This document shows positions 10,542 through 23,540 of a DNA stretch of 64,000 nucleotides, piece by piece. Every line of letters begins with the position of its first letter. The stretch's first letter is position 1. The position numbers and the translations under genes were made by a program. Below the pieces are notes generated by a model that was given only the letters and a program-made list of their open reading frames with translations, was not told the origin of the DNA and made no database searches. Origin of the DNA: Zea mays (lineage: Eukaryota; Streptophyta; Magnoliopsida; Poales; Poaceae); assembly GCF_902167145.1 (NCBI RefSeq), contig NC_050097.1, forward strand, positions 146,531,982-146,595,981, written 5' to 3'.

Positions 10542-13523
10542 CTAAATCATTCCTAGGTTCAAATTTTCCATTTCCTGGCATAATGTAATGTCAGAAGTCC
10601 TCATTGTTAGACAATGACAGGAAGCCTTGCGACTGAGTGCATCTGCCACTACATTTGCTTTGCTTGGGTGATAATGGATCTCCAGTTCATAATCTTTAAT
10701 AAGCTCGAGCCATCTCCTTTGTCTCATATTGTGCTCTGACTGGGTAAAGATATACTTCAAACTTTTATGATCTGTATAAATGTGACAGATATTACCCAGC
10801 AGATAATGACGCCAAATCTTCAGGGCATGAACCACTGCAGCTAGCTCCAGATCATGAGTGGGATAATGATCCTCATGCCGGCGCAACTGCCTGGAAGCAT
10901 ACGCAATTACTCGGCCCTCTTGCATTAATACACAACCGAGACCACTGCCCGATGCGTCGCAATACACATCAAAGGGCTTATTAATGTCCGGTTGAGCCAA
11001 TACCGGAGCGGTGGTTAATAATGTCTTCAATTGCTCAAAAGCTTCATTACACTTTGAAGACCAATTGAATTTGGTATCATTCTTCAATAGACTTGTGATT
11101 GGCTTCATAAGCTTAGAAAAATCTGGTATAAATCGGCGGTAATAGCCAGCCAGTCCAAGGAAACTTCGGACTTGATGAACAGTGGTTGGGGGTTTCCACT
11201 CCAAAATATCCTTGACCTTGCTGGGATCTACAGCAATCCCCCTGGCAGATAGCACATGTCCTAGAAATTGAATTTCTTCCAGCCAAAACACGCATTTACT
11301 GAACTTGGCATATAATTGATGTTCTCTCAAGCGTGTTAATATGACCCGTAAATGTTGAGCATGCCCCTCTTCATTCTTTGAATATATCAAAATATCATCT
11401 ATGAAGACCACCACAAATTTGTCCAACTCGGGCATGAATACCGAGCTCATTAGATAAGTGAAGTGGGCAGGAGCATTTGTCAGTCCGAAAGACACTACCA
11501 AATATTCAAATAAACCATACCGCGTGGTAAATGCGGTCTTTGGTATATCCTCGGGCCGAATACGTATCTGATGGTAGCCTGACCTGAGATCAATTTTGGA
11601 GAATACCCTTGCTCCAATCAGTTGATCAAATAGAATGTCAATCCGTGGAGGAGGGTACTTGTTCTTGATAGTGACCTCATTCAGGGGTCGATAATCCACA
11701 CACATCCGTAAAGTTTGATCCTTCTTCTTGACGAATATGGCTGGACAACCCCATGGTGACGAGCTTGGCCAGATGGATCCTTTTTCTAGTAGATCTTGTA
11801 ATTGAATCTTCAGTTCTGCCAGCTCATTTGGAGGCATCCGGTACGATCTTCTAGAAATAGGAGCCGTACCAGGCTTTAACTCAATTACAAACTCTACATC
11901 TCTTTCGGGTGGCAATCCAGGCAAATCCTCTAGAAAGACATCTGGGAATTCACATACTACCGGAATATCCTTGATCTCCAGTATAATGGCTTCATAAACT
12001 CTGCCAGTAGTTTTGGTGGGAATGGGGATAGACAAAAGAATTTCTTCTTGATTATGACTCAACCTGATGGTTCTCTGATCAGTGTTGAGGGTTGCTTTAT
12101 GTCGAGCCAACCAATTCATGCCCAAAATCACATCTATGTCTTGGCCTTTCAGAACAATCATATTAGTAGGAAAGTCCCGTCCGGCCAATGTTACGGGCAC
12201 TTGGAAAGCCACTTCCCTAGTAAAGATTTGTCCCCCAGGTGACTGAATTTTAAACCCTTCTTTTGATTCATGGTATGAAATGCAATATTGCTCCACAAAT
12301 TTCTTGCTGATGAATGTATGTGAAGCACCGGAATCAAAGAGAATAATTGCGGGATGATTGGCCCCAAGGAACGTACCCATCATTACCGGTTCACCGTCCG
12401 GCGTGGTGGCCACTTGAGTGTAGTAAATTTGTCCCGTCTTCTTTGTATTCTTGCTCACATTTCCCTTAGCTTGAGAAGAATTCCCAGTACCTTGTTGATT
12501 GTTTGTGCGATTCTGCTTTGGGTAAGGGCAATCCTTAATAAAATGCCCAGATTTTCCGCAATTAAAACAACTTGTTGACGAACTGGGAAGGGCCAGGAAA
12601 CGAGTGCCAAGGGCACCCGGCTGACTTGTTGCAGTAGGGGCAGCATTGGGACGGATGAACACTGGTTGTTTTAATGGGAAGGAGGGTGGGCGTGCTGAAG
12701 AACGACCCTGATTAAAAGGCCGGATAACTAACTGTTGCCTTTTCTTGGGGCCCTGATTAGGCCTGTTACCTCCACTCCCCTTGGTTTTTCTAGAACTTGC
12801 ATATTTAGATTCAACTGCCAGCGCTGTGCTGACAGCCGTTCCATAGGTGAGGTCGATGCAAGTAGCCATTTTCCTTTGCATTCGATCATTTAAACCCCGC
12901 ATGAAACAATTCTTCTTCTTTATGTCGGTGTTGACTTGGTCAATTGCATACTGAGATAAGTGATTAAACTTATTGGGATACTGGGTGACCGTATCTCTGC
13001 CTTGCTTCAACTTCATGAATTCCTCCTGTTTCATGTGGAGTACTCCTTCTGGTATGTAATGCTCTCTGAAGGCTATCTTAAATTCATCCCAGGTAATCTG
13101 ATGATTGGCCGGCTGAACGGCCACAAAGTTCCCCCACCAAGTGCAGGCAGGGCCACGCAATTGCTGAGCTGCGAACAGGGGCTTCTGAGTTTCAGGACAT
13201 CGAAGAAGTCCAAATTTGTGCTCAATGACGCGGATCCATTCGTCCGCCTCTAAAGGGTCTTCTGCCTTGACGAACAACGGTGGACGCATTTCGGAGAAGT
13301 CCAAATAAGATGTCTCACGGGGACCTTGCGGATAGCCCCGCCCGCCTTGTTATTGAAGTTGTTGACCTGCCATCTCCCGTAGGAAGCGGGTATTATCTGC
13401 TGTAGCATTTACCAAGGCGGCGATAGCCTCGGCAAGTGTGGGAGGGACTGGATGTGGGTTTGGTGTTGCCTCCCTCCCACGGGAGGTACTAGCCCCATCC
13501 TGAGCACGAGTCCGGGAAGGCAT
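10542..13523 (-). CDS. gag-pol: Element C gag-pol (gag, protease, reverse transcriptase, RNase H)
   Basis: This is the best preserved retroelement frame in the window. The natural start is probably the ATG at 13523 ([12 protein letters not shown]); a single TAA at about 13350 interrupts it, and then 920 codons run open from 13304 to 10542. Order: gag ([23 protein letters not shown]), CCHC knuckle [14 protein letters not shown], protease [12 protein letters not shown], linker [16 protein letters not shown], reverse transcriptase with [11 protein letters not shown], and RNase H with [27 protein letters not shown] and [10 protein letters not shown]. The frame ends at a stop just after RNase H. 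With one nonsense codon and a lost integrase tail it is inactive but young-looking. Confidence 0.9.
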
Positions 13524-13673
13524 CTGTGGCAACAAACATTTGAAAACAATATGATATGCCAAAGAAAACCATCCATTTTACATTACTAAAAGAGTAATGT
13601 TACAGACTCGAATTTTTACAACAGGATTACACCACTTATTATACATCACTAGTATTTCTACTACTATACTATA

Positions 13674-14258
13674 CTATTCCTGCTTCCTGTCACTCTTGGT
13701 AGCCTCACTGTCGGGCGTAGGAGACCACTCATCGACCAACTTCATAGAGGGAGGGGGCCTGAAAAGGTCCAATTCACCACCAAAAGCTTCTCCCGCTACA
13801 TGAGAAGGTCTGGCTTCTGTCCCGACAGGATCCGCAGGCATATTGGGGTGTAATTGTGAATACAGTACATGAACTTCTTCATGTAGAGTATTGCAATAAG
13901 CCTGCAGGTTATCAATGGCTGAGCTAAGCTCTTCTACTCTGGCTCGAGCTTTTGCCTCCTTAGCCTAGGCAATCGAACGAGATTGAACCGCCCAGTCGAG
14001 TGCTAAATCTCGATCTGTGAGCTGATCTTGCAGGCGGCGGATGTCGCTTCTTAATTCATTAATTCTGTCGCCATCCGCAACCCAGATGTTAGTCCTACGT
14101 CGGAGTTCTGTTTGAAGCCGATTCACTTGCGCTTCAAGATCCCTGATCGGATCATTACTCCCACTACTACTATCCTCGTGTCTTGGGGCAAGTTGATGAC
14201 GTGGCACACCAATTGGGCCAGTATGCTTTCGCGCAGTTTTCCTCGTGCGCGGCGGCAT
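13674..14258 (-). pseudogene. Element C orf0 (coiled-coil protein upstream of gag)
   Basis: From the ATG at 14258 (MPPRTRKTARKH) the frame runs to a stop at 13674-13676, about 194 codons, with one internal TAG near 13966. The first half is a predicted coiled coil (DLEAQVNRLQTELRRR, then ELRSDIRRLQDQL). The second half has AKARARVEELSSAIDNLQ and a proline-rich acidic tail (DLFRPPPSMKLVDEW). Position and character match orf0 of the RIRE3/RIRE8 group. It is less broken than its counterpart in element B. The function is unknown. Confidence 0.7.
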
Positions 14259-14486
14259 TTTTCTGAGGGGGGAAATCTTATTAAGATAGTTCTTAGCATG
14301 ATGCATGTGTAATTACAGAACCAACCTTAGTAGATTCAACCTTCTATACATTGCACTCTTCCTATCTGGTCTTTCGTATAAATTCTTCAGAAATAATAGG
14401 TAAGAAGGGAAGAAAATTTTTTTTCTAGATGAATCTTTAGAAAATTCTTTTGAAGATGCCTCATAATATCTGTAGAGAAGGGCTTC

Positions 14487-14498
14487 GCTCCGATACCA
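14487..14498 (-). promoter_or_regulatory. Primer binding site of element C
   Basis: TGGTATCGGAGC on the minus strand lies two bases after the LTR end (GGTTCTGTCGCA). It differs by one base from the initiator tRNA-Met complement and marks the left limit of the 5' LTR at 14501. Confidence 0.85.
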
Positions 14499-14500
14499 GC

Positions 14501-17500
14501 TGCGACAGAACCTTCCAAGTCATTAGGCCCACCTACAGTTGTCATTGTCTAACGGACCTCAGACAACCCTGTAGGTGCCCCTGAATCACTTGACAAGTTC
14601 AGTATCTGCTTTTCTTACCTTTCCCAAGAGCGTTTTACCCGTCACGCAGACATTATAGATCATTGGAGATACGAAAATGCGGAAGCGGTTACATAAACTT
14701 ACCTTTATTTTAAAGAAAGACAAAATTATATATTACAGACCAGAATATAACTTATGAGTGCAGAGTAGTATTATTACACACCAAGGGAGGCAAAAGCACC
14801 TCCCGATAAGTTTTTAAACAAAAGTTCTTATGGAGGAACTCTTCCTCCCGCAGCTTCATTCTTGATTTTCTTCTATTGGAACCACCTTGGAACAGAAACA
14901 ACAAAAATTTGTTGCTTCCTCACCTAAAAACAATAGGGAATAAAACCCTGAGTATGGAATTACTCAGCAAGACTTACCCGACTAAGGAAAAGACTCTCAA
15001 GGGTATGCTGGCTTAAGGGAGTCAAGGTAAGGCTTATCATTAATCAATGATTCTGTTTGCAGAAATGCTTACTAAAGTGGATCCTTAAAAAAACCAATTT
15101 TGTTTTGTCAGGTTAAGATTACCTATCTCTAGAGTTCTTTCTACCCTAGTTCAATCACTTGACCTGCACTAGCCAATTTCTTAACACCCTTAATCTTTAC
15201 TAGAGTTCTATGTATAAGTCAGTGACCAAGTCTTCATAACTGCGAAGGTACGGCGATCCGAATCGATTATACTCAGCTGAGGATCTCCAATCACACGACA
15301 TATGTAGCATTTAACCCTTGCATATGTCAACCCGCCACCGGGGTTCTTAAGACCAGATCAGGTTCACATCAACCGAGAGCACAAGTACACCACCGTCCAG
15401 CCTCTTGCCACGGAGGGTACACGCTACTCTCGCCACCGCTCCACGCCCATTGCGTGTTATCTTATTCTGCCCTTAGTCTGCTCGAGGCAAGGCTTACCCA
15501 TGACGAGGCATGTGACCAGTTAAAGGGTCTCGGTCAGCAGGCCTACATCGACACGGTCCTTAATCGACTCAGACGAAGACACTACACCGAGACTCCCTTC
15601 TCGTGCAAGTCAACCGCCCGGTCTCAGCTTTATTATTTTCAACCCAAAGTTTGGTACCTGGCAGAGGTACATCTTTTCTGATGTTGAACCCATCAAGGCC
15701 TTTGACAGATCCACCATCAAGTTTTATTTTTGAAAACATTCCCACCCACTGAAGCATCACCTTTGTTTTAAAACAAAACATTTTTGTATGCTAAAGCAAG
15801 GCTAAGCATCATAAAATTCTTTTCAAAACAGATATCAAGGAAGGGAAATCAATTTTCAAGGAAGGAAATGCATCAACGGTTTAGCACACAACTCCTATCA
15901 CCTAATGCATCAAACAAGGTGATAAAGATTTGAAAACATCAAGGAGGTGGCGAATGCACCGGGGCTTGCCTTCGTTTACAGGTGAGTCAGGCTCGGATCC
16001 GCACATGTCAAAGTAAAAGCAATTCCCTGCATGATGTTCCGCAGGTGGTGGTGGTGAAGTCTTCTCTTCTACCTCAACCTCTTCTTCTTTTTCTAGATAT
16101 AACCATATATATGTATATAATAATGAATGTCATGTAATGCTCATGAGAGTGTAAAGATAATAAGAATTTATTATCTAAAGTTCTTGAATGCAATTTTCCT
16201 TCACGGAACTCCGAGAACCTAGGGTTTCCAGAGTCAACAGTGAAGTTCAAAGAGCAGGGGGTGGGGGTTTTGGGTTCTAATTATCAAACAAGGTCCAAAT
16301 CAAACCAAAATATACCCAAGGCTTCTAAATAATGTATAAAGGTTATCTAAAAAGTTTGGGGATTTTTGGAATTACTATCTAATTTCTAAAAATCTAGAAA
16401 CAGAGTTTTAGGCTATTTTAAATGCTTCAAATTCCCCATTTGATCAAAAAAATCATGGAACTATTTTTATTAAATACTATAGAAAATAAGGAATCTAGGA
16501 AAATTGGTTTGACATTTTTAGGATTTTTCTATTATTTTCTAGAATTGTTGGAGTCCTGCTCGAAAAAGAAAAGGAAAAAGGATGAATAGTCCTGGGCTGG
16601 TTTCAGCCCAGGCGGCCCAAGACCACACAAAAATGCGCGCGCGCCCGCGCCCGCGGTGGAGACTTTGCAGAAAGGCCCTCGGTGTTCTGGCTAACTGGGA
16701 ACGGGTTCGGTTACTGTTTTCTTGAGTCACTGACAGTTTCTAAAAAGGACCTCCACCTTCTATTCCTTCGCAGATTAAGGTCCACGGCGAGGAACAGCCC
16801 TCGCCGCACTCCGGCGAGCCTATTTCGGCCGGACAACGCCATGGCTAGAGCTCCCGTGCGACAGGGACACAATTAAACTCCTACCGAACATTTCCCCTCA
16901 ATCAATTTCATCATTGGGACTACGAATCAACCGGTCCACGGTGACAGGGCGGATGGTCATATGGATGGAAATGTTTCGGCCAACCAATGGCGCGAACGAC
17001 CAAATTGAAGCTTGGGAAAGCTTCACAGGCCAACCAGTGGTGACACACATACAAAAATTTGGACTGGACGCGAATAGAAACACGGGGCTACGGAGAGGGT
17101 GTCACGGCGGCGTTCCACAGAGCAATTGTGTGTTCCGGTGAAAGGCCTCGGCCGAACTTAAATTGATTGGTATTGAGAGCAATAGGAGACTACAAATGTG
17201 CTAGCACAGGGAGCAATTTGGGAATCACTGACCCAAGGAGCGCTGGCCACGGAAGAGCTTTTCACGGCAGCGGAGAGCTAGGCGGACTGGTTTTTACGGA
17301 CGGTGAGAGTTCTTCTAGTGCAATTGAGTCAATTGCCTAAGAGTTTGTGTGCGTGATGCAAGGAGGAAGCAGCACCCGGACCCAATTTATAGGCGGCAAG
17401 CCGGAGATGGATGAGATCCACCGAGCGGTGACCGCGCTGGCGAGCTCACCCGCGCGGTAGAGCCATGGCGAAAGTCCGGTGGCCGCCAATGAACCGGGTA

Positions 17501-18521
17501 GCGCCACCTCAGTAATTTTCTGCCACATCGCCGAGGACCTTTACCGCGGCCGCCGACGACCCATCTCACCGCGGTGGCATCCTTATCGCCGGCGAGATTT
17601 TTCTCATGATCGTGAATAGTGCGCCTGGTTCAATGAAAAGTTTGTTCTGACAGCCCATCTTTAGATCAAGGGAACTCCAATTTTCATATGGTACCAAGAC
17701 TTAACATCTGCAGCAAAGTTGTTCCTCTATAATAGATCCACAACTTTGTTATAGCGATCCTGGGCAAATTCTTTGAATCCCTCAATCTACAGAGCTCCAA
17801 AGATGACTCAAACCCACTGGTAATCCAATTTCAGACTTCAAACAGCCTGAAAGTCCAACTTTGGGCTTAATTATCTCCCAATTTTTCATAACAACAATGC
17901 TTACCCTCTTAAGCAAAGTTGTTCACCTTTCATAGAGCTACAAAATTGATGTGGTGCCCTAAGGTGAATTCCCACTATTTTGAAAGTTACACAGCTCTAA
18001 AGTTGAGACTATAACCCTGATTTCAGACTTAACATAGAACCCAAATGGGGTCCATTTTGCAATTAGGTCCGAAATCTAAGGTTTAGCTTACAAATCCACA
18101 TATTTGTGAACCAAATGACTTAGGATACTTATTTAACATGGTTTTTGCACTTTAGTCCACAAGTGCACTATTTTTGCACATAGGCCCCTGGGGTTTGGAT
18201 TTAGGGTTTTCCAGGGTTTCAATTAGGGTTTCTGGTATCTCAGGGGTGTAAATGTAATGTAGGTCCATCCTTGATAACTTTTGATGATATTTCACTTAAT
18301 CTTTGGGGTTTTCTCTATTTAGTCCCTGCTTTGCCCTTCTAATTCCCCATTTAGGGTTAACTACCCTACACTAGGGTCTTATTTGCAAAATGCTATAACA
18401 ATACAACTTGTTTGAAATTTTTGCCTAGTGAATGCACTCTAGGTATGTCAAACATATGCAAATGCCAATGCTTATGATGTTATGCTCAAGTTTTAGTAAC
18501 AGTAACACCAGGGGTGTTACA
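14501..18521 (-). repeat. 5' LTR of element C (4021 bp)
   Basis: The LTR begins TGTAACACCCC at 18521 and ends TGTCGCA at 14501 on the minus strand. It is unusually long, in the range of Tekay/Prem1-type maize LTRs, and shows no convincing gene inside. AT-rich parts (16090-16560, 17700-18440) alternate with a GC-rich one (16600-17600). The short frames here are not supported by any motif. Confidence 0.85.
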
Positions 18522-19313
18522 GCCGCGCCTAGGGGGCCGAGGGGCCACACGCATCCGGACCGAGGGGCCGCGTGCGAGGGGGGCCAAGGAGTCGCGCCGA
18601 GGGGGCCGGGGGCCGTGCTGGGGGGTGGCGAGGGAGCCGCGCTACGGGGGGGCGAGGCCACCGCGGGGGAGGGTGGGGCCGCGCCGCCGGGGGAGCAGGA
18701 GGAGCCACGTGCGAGGGGCCAGGGGCCGCCGCGCCGAGGGGCGCACGCAGGGAAGGGAAGGGGAGGAAGAGGAAGAGGGAGAGAGAGGAGAAGGGAGGGG
18801 AGGGGAGCTCACCTCGAGGATCCAACTCCGGCGATCACCGTCTCCAAAACCTAGGGCACCACGGGGAGAGAGAGAGAGAGAGGTTGCTGCGCGGGAGAAA
18901 TCAAATGAGAGAAAAGGGACCAGGGGGCACGCGCATGGGGAGCATGGGGCGCCAGGGGCACGCGGGCCGAGCTAGGCCAGGCTGGGCTGGGTCGTGTTAG
19001 GCTGGGCCGCACCGCGGGTCAAAACCCCGTGGCACGCACAACCACAGATCGGAAATCAATTCGCGAAGAAAAAATCTGAAACTAAACTAAGCAACGCACG
19101 TGATTAAGCACGAAATCAGACAAAGAAATATGATTCAGCATGATGCAACACTCATGTCAACTTAGGTTTTGTTTACACATGACACGGACACCAGTCGTTA
19201 TATTTCTTTGAAATTGGGAAGAAGGAGCGAAACGGGAAAAGAAAAGAGAGTAATGCCTGAATTTGGTGAGTAAGAAGAAGAAAAAATTCTACCCCCAAAT
19301 TCAGGGTGTTACA
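18522..19313 (-). repeat. 5' LTR of element B (outer part)
   Basis: It matches 2501-3426 closely: the GC-rich block with repeated GAGGGGGGCC, the GGGAAGGGGAGGAAGAGG tract, the GGGCTGGG runs and the end CAAATTCAGGGTGTTACA. It ends at 19313, where unrelated sequence (D) begins. The junction with element C at 18521/18522 falls at GCCGC, the likely target duplication; the second copy was lost in the deletion at 9776. Confidence 0.85.
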
Positions 19314-20249
19314 TCCGTATGCTCAGCTATGGTGATGGAGGGATCATGTTTTATAGCAAGGATCCCACAGAAGATCCAACTCGCACCCCGCGATGGCGGA
19401 GTTCTGTTGGGGAGAGGGGTTGTCATGTGCTCAGGTTCTAGAAGAGCAAGACGAGCGGATGGAATGACACCCATCGATTCCATTGAGATCTCCACGGAAA
19501 TAGTCTGGAGAAGGAAGTCTTGAGTGCTGGGAAAGGGGATGAGTCCGACAGGCATGACCCACTAGACAGGGATACAACACGAGTCCGTGAGCACACGAGG
19601 AACCCTGGACGATGGACCCCAGGTGGCAGTGACAAGGTCGCCATAGTGTTGATCAAGCGCCACGAGCGTGAGACTAGCGCACAGGCCCCACCGGTCGCCG
19701 CCAAAACCTTAGTTGGGTGGCTCGATATAGGGGGTGGGATGCAGACTGGGCCGGCCAAGGTAGATTGGGCCCAAAGCGGAGGTTTGAGTTTCTTTTCTTT
19801 TCTCTTTTTCTTTCTATTCTTTTCTCTTTTTCTTTCTATTCTTTTCTTTTAATTCCCTTTCTATTTTAGCTTTCTATTTTCAATTTAAGTCTAGGTTTTG
19901 AAATTCAAGCTCTAATTTAGATGCAACAAACAAAATATTCCCAGCATGATGCAATAATATTTTATTATTTCGAATAATATTGATGCTTAATTCATGAGAG
20001 AGGGAAGAAGAAAATAATTCACTTAGAAGATAATTCACTTAGAATAATCTTTATGTTTATTAAAAGATTTTCAATCTTAACTTCTAGTTTTGAAACCTAA
20101 ATCTAACTTTGACAATTCAAAATATAATATTGACATTTACATATCTTCAAGAAATAATTTCTAAACTAATAAAATCCTTATTTACGACATTTATTTAGAA
20201 TTTAGAAAAATCTTTTGAATAAATTCAAAATAAGATTTTGGGTGTTACA
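19314..20249 (-). repeat. LTR fragment D (minus orientation)
   Basis: The minus strand starts TGTAACACCCAAAATC at 20249 and runs leftward through AT-rich sequence and a TTTCTTTTC-rich tract (19790-19860) to element B's edge at 19313. The start resembles the LTRs at 59495 and 14501-18521, so it is probably another Tekay-like LTR into which B inserted. The remainder must lie left of the window. Confidence 0.6.
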
Positions 20250-23200
20250 GCGCATCCTTCCCCGGGCGCCAGCCTTTGCCCGGCATCCTAGCCCGGCGCG
20301 CGTGCTCCCTCGCCCTGGCAGCCGAGCGTCTGCCTCGCGCTGCTGGCGCCACAGTCCGGCCCCGTCTTGCTCCCTAGCAATGACTCGCTACGCCTCCCTG
20401 ACTACGGTTGTGCCGCGTGCCCAGCGAGCCGCGTCGCCGTCGGCGCTGCCCTCCCGGTGAGCCCCACCCTAGCCAGCGCCTTCCCCTGACCACGCGCCTG
20501 CTCCATGTGCGGTTGTGCGCGTCGTGCTCCTATGAAAGAATGAAACCGTCCGTGTGGTTAGGAAGAAGAAAAGTGGAAACTGTTTCCTTCCCATGGTGGC
20601 CACGTGGTAGCTTTTGGTTGGTCCGTGTTACAACGTTCTACGTTGTGGCTTATCTGGGATTTTCTGTGGCTGTGACTCCATAGCCCTCTGCGTGGTTCCT
20701 TTCCGGTCGACAGGATCGTGCTACGTCGCCGTTAATCTGCAGTTTATTAAATACGTACTAACTTTTGCGTTAGACGTCTGATCTATTCCTTTCTAGTTAT
20801 GTTAGCTTCACAATAATGTCATGTACACATTAAAAATATAATATTATCGTAACACATGTTTTCGTTAATTATTTAGTTAATCGTTTGCCTGAGATTTATT
20901 TGAACGACATTCTAATTAAAAGTGATGTATATTTTTTTAAATGGCGATATTATAGATACAAGTTAATGTGGTTAGTTCCAACTCAGATACTTTCAACTAA
21001 TATTTGTTTAATATAAATATGACGTTTGTTTAGCTTTTCTCGTGTGTCGCGCGTGCAGTTTCACACGTGTTCACGTGCTGATTCGTGTGTCATTCGTGTG
21101 TTGTCGTGCGTACTGTTTCGCGCACGTTGTCATGCGTTGTCTGTGCATGTCGCATGTGCGAATCGCGTGCGCCGCCGCGCGTTGTCCGTGCGCTAAGTCG
21201 AGTGTGTCTACGCGTCGTCCGAACATGCCGTTGCGCATTGTTTCGCGTGCCGTTCACGTGCTGTTTCGCGCAGTGTCGTGTGTCGTCACGCGTCTTTTGG
21301 GTGTATCACGCGTGCCATTTTCACGTGTCGATTGCTTTGCCACACGTTGTTAGCGCACATCGTGCGGCGTCTATGCGTGATAATAAATTGTTTTCGCTTA
21401 TAATCACTTATTTTAATTAATTAATTACTTGTGTAGCCATTAACTATTAGAATATCAAGTTAATCGAAACAAAGCAGTTGTTTTAATTCATATTTTATAA
21501 ATGCCTGCTAATATGATTATGCCAAAGCTAAATATTGTAGTTAATACCCATTTAGAGTAAACACAATATCGGTCAGCGATTCTCGTGTATCGTCGTGTTG
21601 TTCGCGCGTCGTTCGCTCGTGTCGCGCGTGTGTTTGCGCATGTCGTTGCGCGTCGTCCGCACGCTGTTTTGCGCATTGTCATGTGTTGCACGCTGTCCGC
21701 GCGCGATATTTAACCGTTCACTTATAATCACTCATGTCAGCTAATTAACTATTTGTTTAATCGTCCACTATAAAAATAGTAGGTCAGTCAAAACTAAGTA
21801 GTAGTATTAAGTTACATTTGACAAAGTTCAATTAATATAAATATGTCGAATTATATATTCTAATTTATACTTGTTTAGTGTAAACGCGATAGCTCCTCGG
21901 TCGTAGCTCCGACTATCGCGTTTCTTTTCCTCGCGTGACCGTAGAAACGGGCTGTATTTCACATTGCTCATTTTTATAATGTTTTATCTTGTATGGTAAA
22001 ATATTCTTATGTATATATATGTGTGTTTGTTTGCGTCTGTTCGTGTTCGCTACGTGACGCCAATAGACACGATTCGTTCCCGAGCTTCAGTGAATCGACG
22101 GTCAAGCTTCGACGACCAAGAGATCAAACTCTTCTAGTTCTACGAGGCTGAAGGTCCTGAGCATCTGTTTGGTGAAGGCAAGTGTCCTCTGACCTACTTA
22201 TGTCCTATTCACATGATAATTCATTTCTCCGCATTATATAATTAAAACCTTAGGATTGACTAGCTTTCTATTTACCTTGTCCTTGATTACCTTTGGGTTA
22301 TTATGGTTAGCTTTATGATAGTGCTCTACTTTAATCAATGAACATGATGAGATATAATTATGATATGATGATCTTATTCTTGATATGTTGATAGATTTGT
22401 GACACTAAAGGGGGCTCGGGCTATTTCCTGAGTACCTCTCCGTAAGGACCTATTCGTTGAGAGACCACCCAGGAAAAACAGTGCAACCATGAGGGTGGTA
22501 TTGGACGCCCTTGGCCAAGTAATTAGGAAAGTCTTGTGTTGGGTGCTGGTTTTGGTCATTAGGGACTGAGGCATCTGTTATGGCTCCTATATTCTCACTC
22601 AGGGATCTAGGTATGGGCGTCGTCCCATGGCTTTTCCTGAGGGTGGATGGTATAGGTTTGGGTACATCAGATGGTCTCTACGAAGTGGTCATTTCTAACA
22701 TTCGCATAGTGAGGACCCTAGGGAAAAGCTATGTAGTGAAACCTTGCTTACTCACATTGGAAGTGTTTAAGGGTCCGTACAACCCGAGGCAAAAGGGATC
22801 ACAACTCATGGGTAAAGTGTGCAACCTCTGTAGAGTGTTCTGAAACTGATATATCAGCCATGCACATGGCTAAGAGCGGCCTTGGGATCCTCTTTGATTA
22901 GAGATACAGACGGTCCGAGATGCTATGGTTCTATTTATGGATTTGGTTACAAGATGATGATGGTTCTATTAATGATGCTTTTATCTATGGATTTTGGTAT
23001 TTCCTCTATGAGGATGTACTCGTTGGGATGATAACTTGGGGTTGATGATAAAACTTGGCTTATATTAATGAATAAAACTTGACAAAGTAAAAGCAAACTG
23101 CTTTCAAACTAACCCCACATAAAGCTACTCCACCTCAGCCAAACGGGACATTTGCTGAGTGCGTTGATGCGTACTCACCCTTGCTTTCACAAAACACCAG

Positions 23201-23540
23201 GTTGCCTTTGGTGCAACAAATACTCAAGTAAAGAGGAAGAAGGCATCGACGCGGATCTCTAGGAGTTCTAGGACTTCAACGAGTTCGAGGATTAGGCTAG
23301 TGACCTCCCCCAATCAGCTACCTATGGTGGGTTTGTTTACGTTGGCTACGCTTCTATTTTGTGCACTTTGATCTATATTATGTAAATGACTCTAGTATGT
23401 AATATTATTGCTTACTCTTTATTAATATTCGAAGCATTGTGATATGATGAGTCATTTATGTAATCGCTGTGTACGTGAATTTCTAATGCTGACACGTACA
23501 TGGTTCTCATTTGGTTTGCCTTCTAAAATCGGGTGTGACA
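20250..23540 (+). repeat. LTR fragment E (plus orientation)
   Basis: It ends GGGTGTGACA at 23540 and shares internal blocks with the LTR at 47826-51065, such as GGGACGCCC-like and AATTAGGAAAG segments (here 22500-22535) and a GC-rich start. Its own beginning is cut by LTR fragment D at 20249. No primer binding site follows 23540, so it is either a 3' LTR or a solo LTR with its outer end at 23540. Confidence 0.65.
21030..21370. repeat. Degenerate CG-rich short repeat in LTR E
   Basis: Roughly twenty-base units of the type CGTGTGTCGCGCGTG, TTCGCGCACGTTGTC and TTTCGCGTGCCGTTCACGTG recur without a strict period; a second shorter patch lies at 21570-21710. It occupies the same relative place as the 57 bp minisatellite in the B and H LTRs and may be a decayed relative. 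Confidence 0.5.

Larger units (their letters stand above)
9777..18521 (-). mobile_element. Element C: Tekay/RIRE3-like chromovirus, 3'-truncated
   Basis: The element reads leftward: a 4021 bp 5' LTR (14501-18521), Met-type primer binding site, orf0, a nearly intact gag-protease-RT-RNase H frame and the first two thirds of integrase. The chromodomain tail, purine tract and 3' LTR are gone; the sequence passes directly into a remnant of element B's LTR near 9776. On its right, the LTR start TGTAACACCCC at 18521 abuts B's GC-rich LTR segment at 18522, so C inserted into B's 5' LTR. Confidence 0.85.
1921..19313 (-). mobile_element. Element B: RIRE3/Tekay-like Gypsy chromovirus, interrupted by elements A and C
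   Basis: The element reads leftward: 5' LTR (18522-19313 plus remnant 9679-9776), primer binding site, an upstream extra frame (orf0), gag with zinc knuckle and protease, then reverse transcriptase, RNase H, integrase with a chromodomain-like tail, purine tract and 3' LTR (1921-3426). The LTR starts TGTAACRCCCTGAATTTGG and ends GGGTGTGACA. An upstream orf0 and a C-terminal chromodomain are typical of the RIRE3/RIRE8/Tekay branch of chromoviruses. All frames carry stops. Element A splits the 3' LTR. Element C and a deletion split the 5' LTR. Confidence 0.85.

Noticed and set aside
15240..15470. Possible tRNA or rRNA piece in the C LTR (structured, GC-balanced segment)
   Set aside because: No tRNA A/B boxes, anticodon arm or rRNA signature could be read; it is ordinary LTR sequence.
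20250..20683. Alanine/proline/arginine-rich frames that look like a small secreted protein
   Set aside because: They lie in the GC-rich segment of LTR E, comparable to the same segment in LTR H; no signal peptide or family resemblance.
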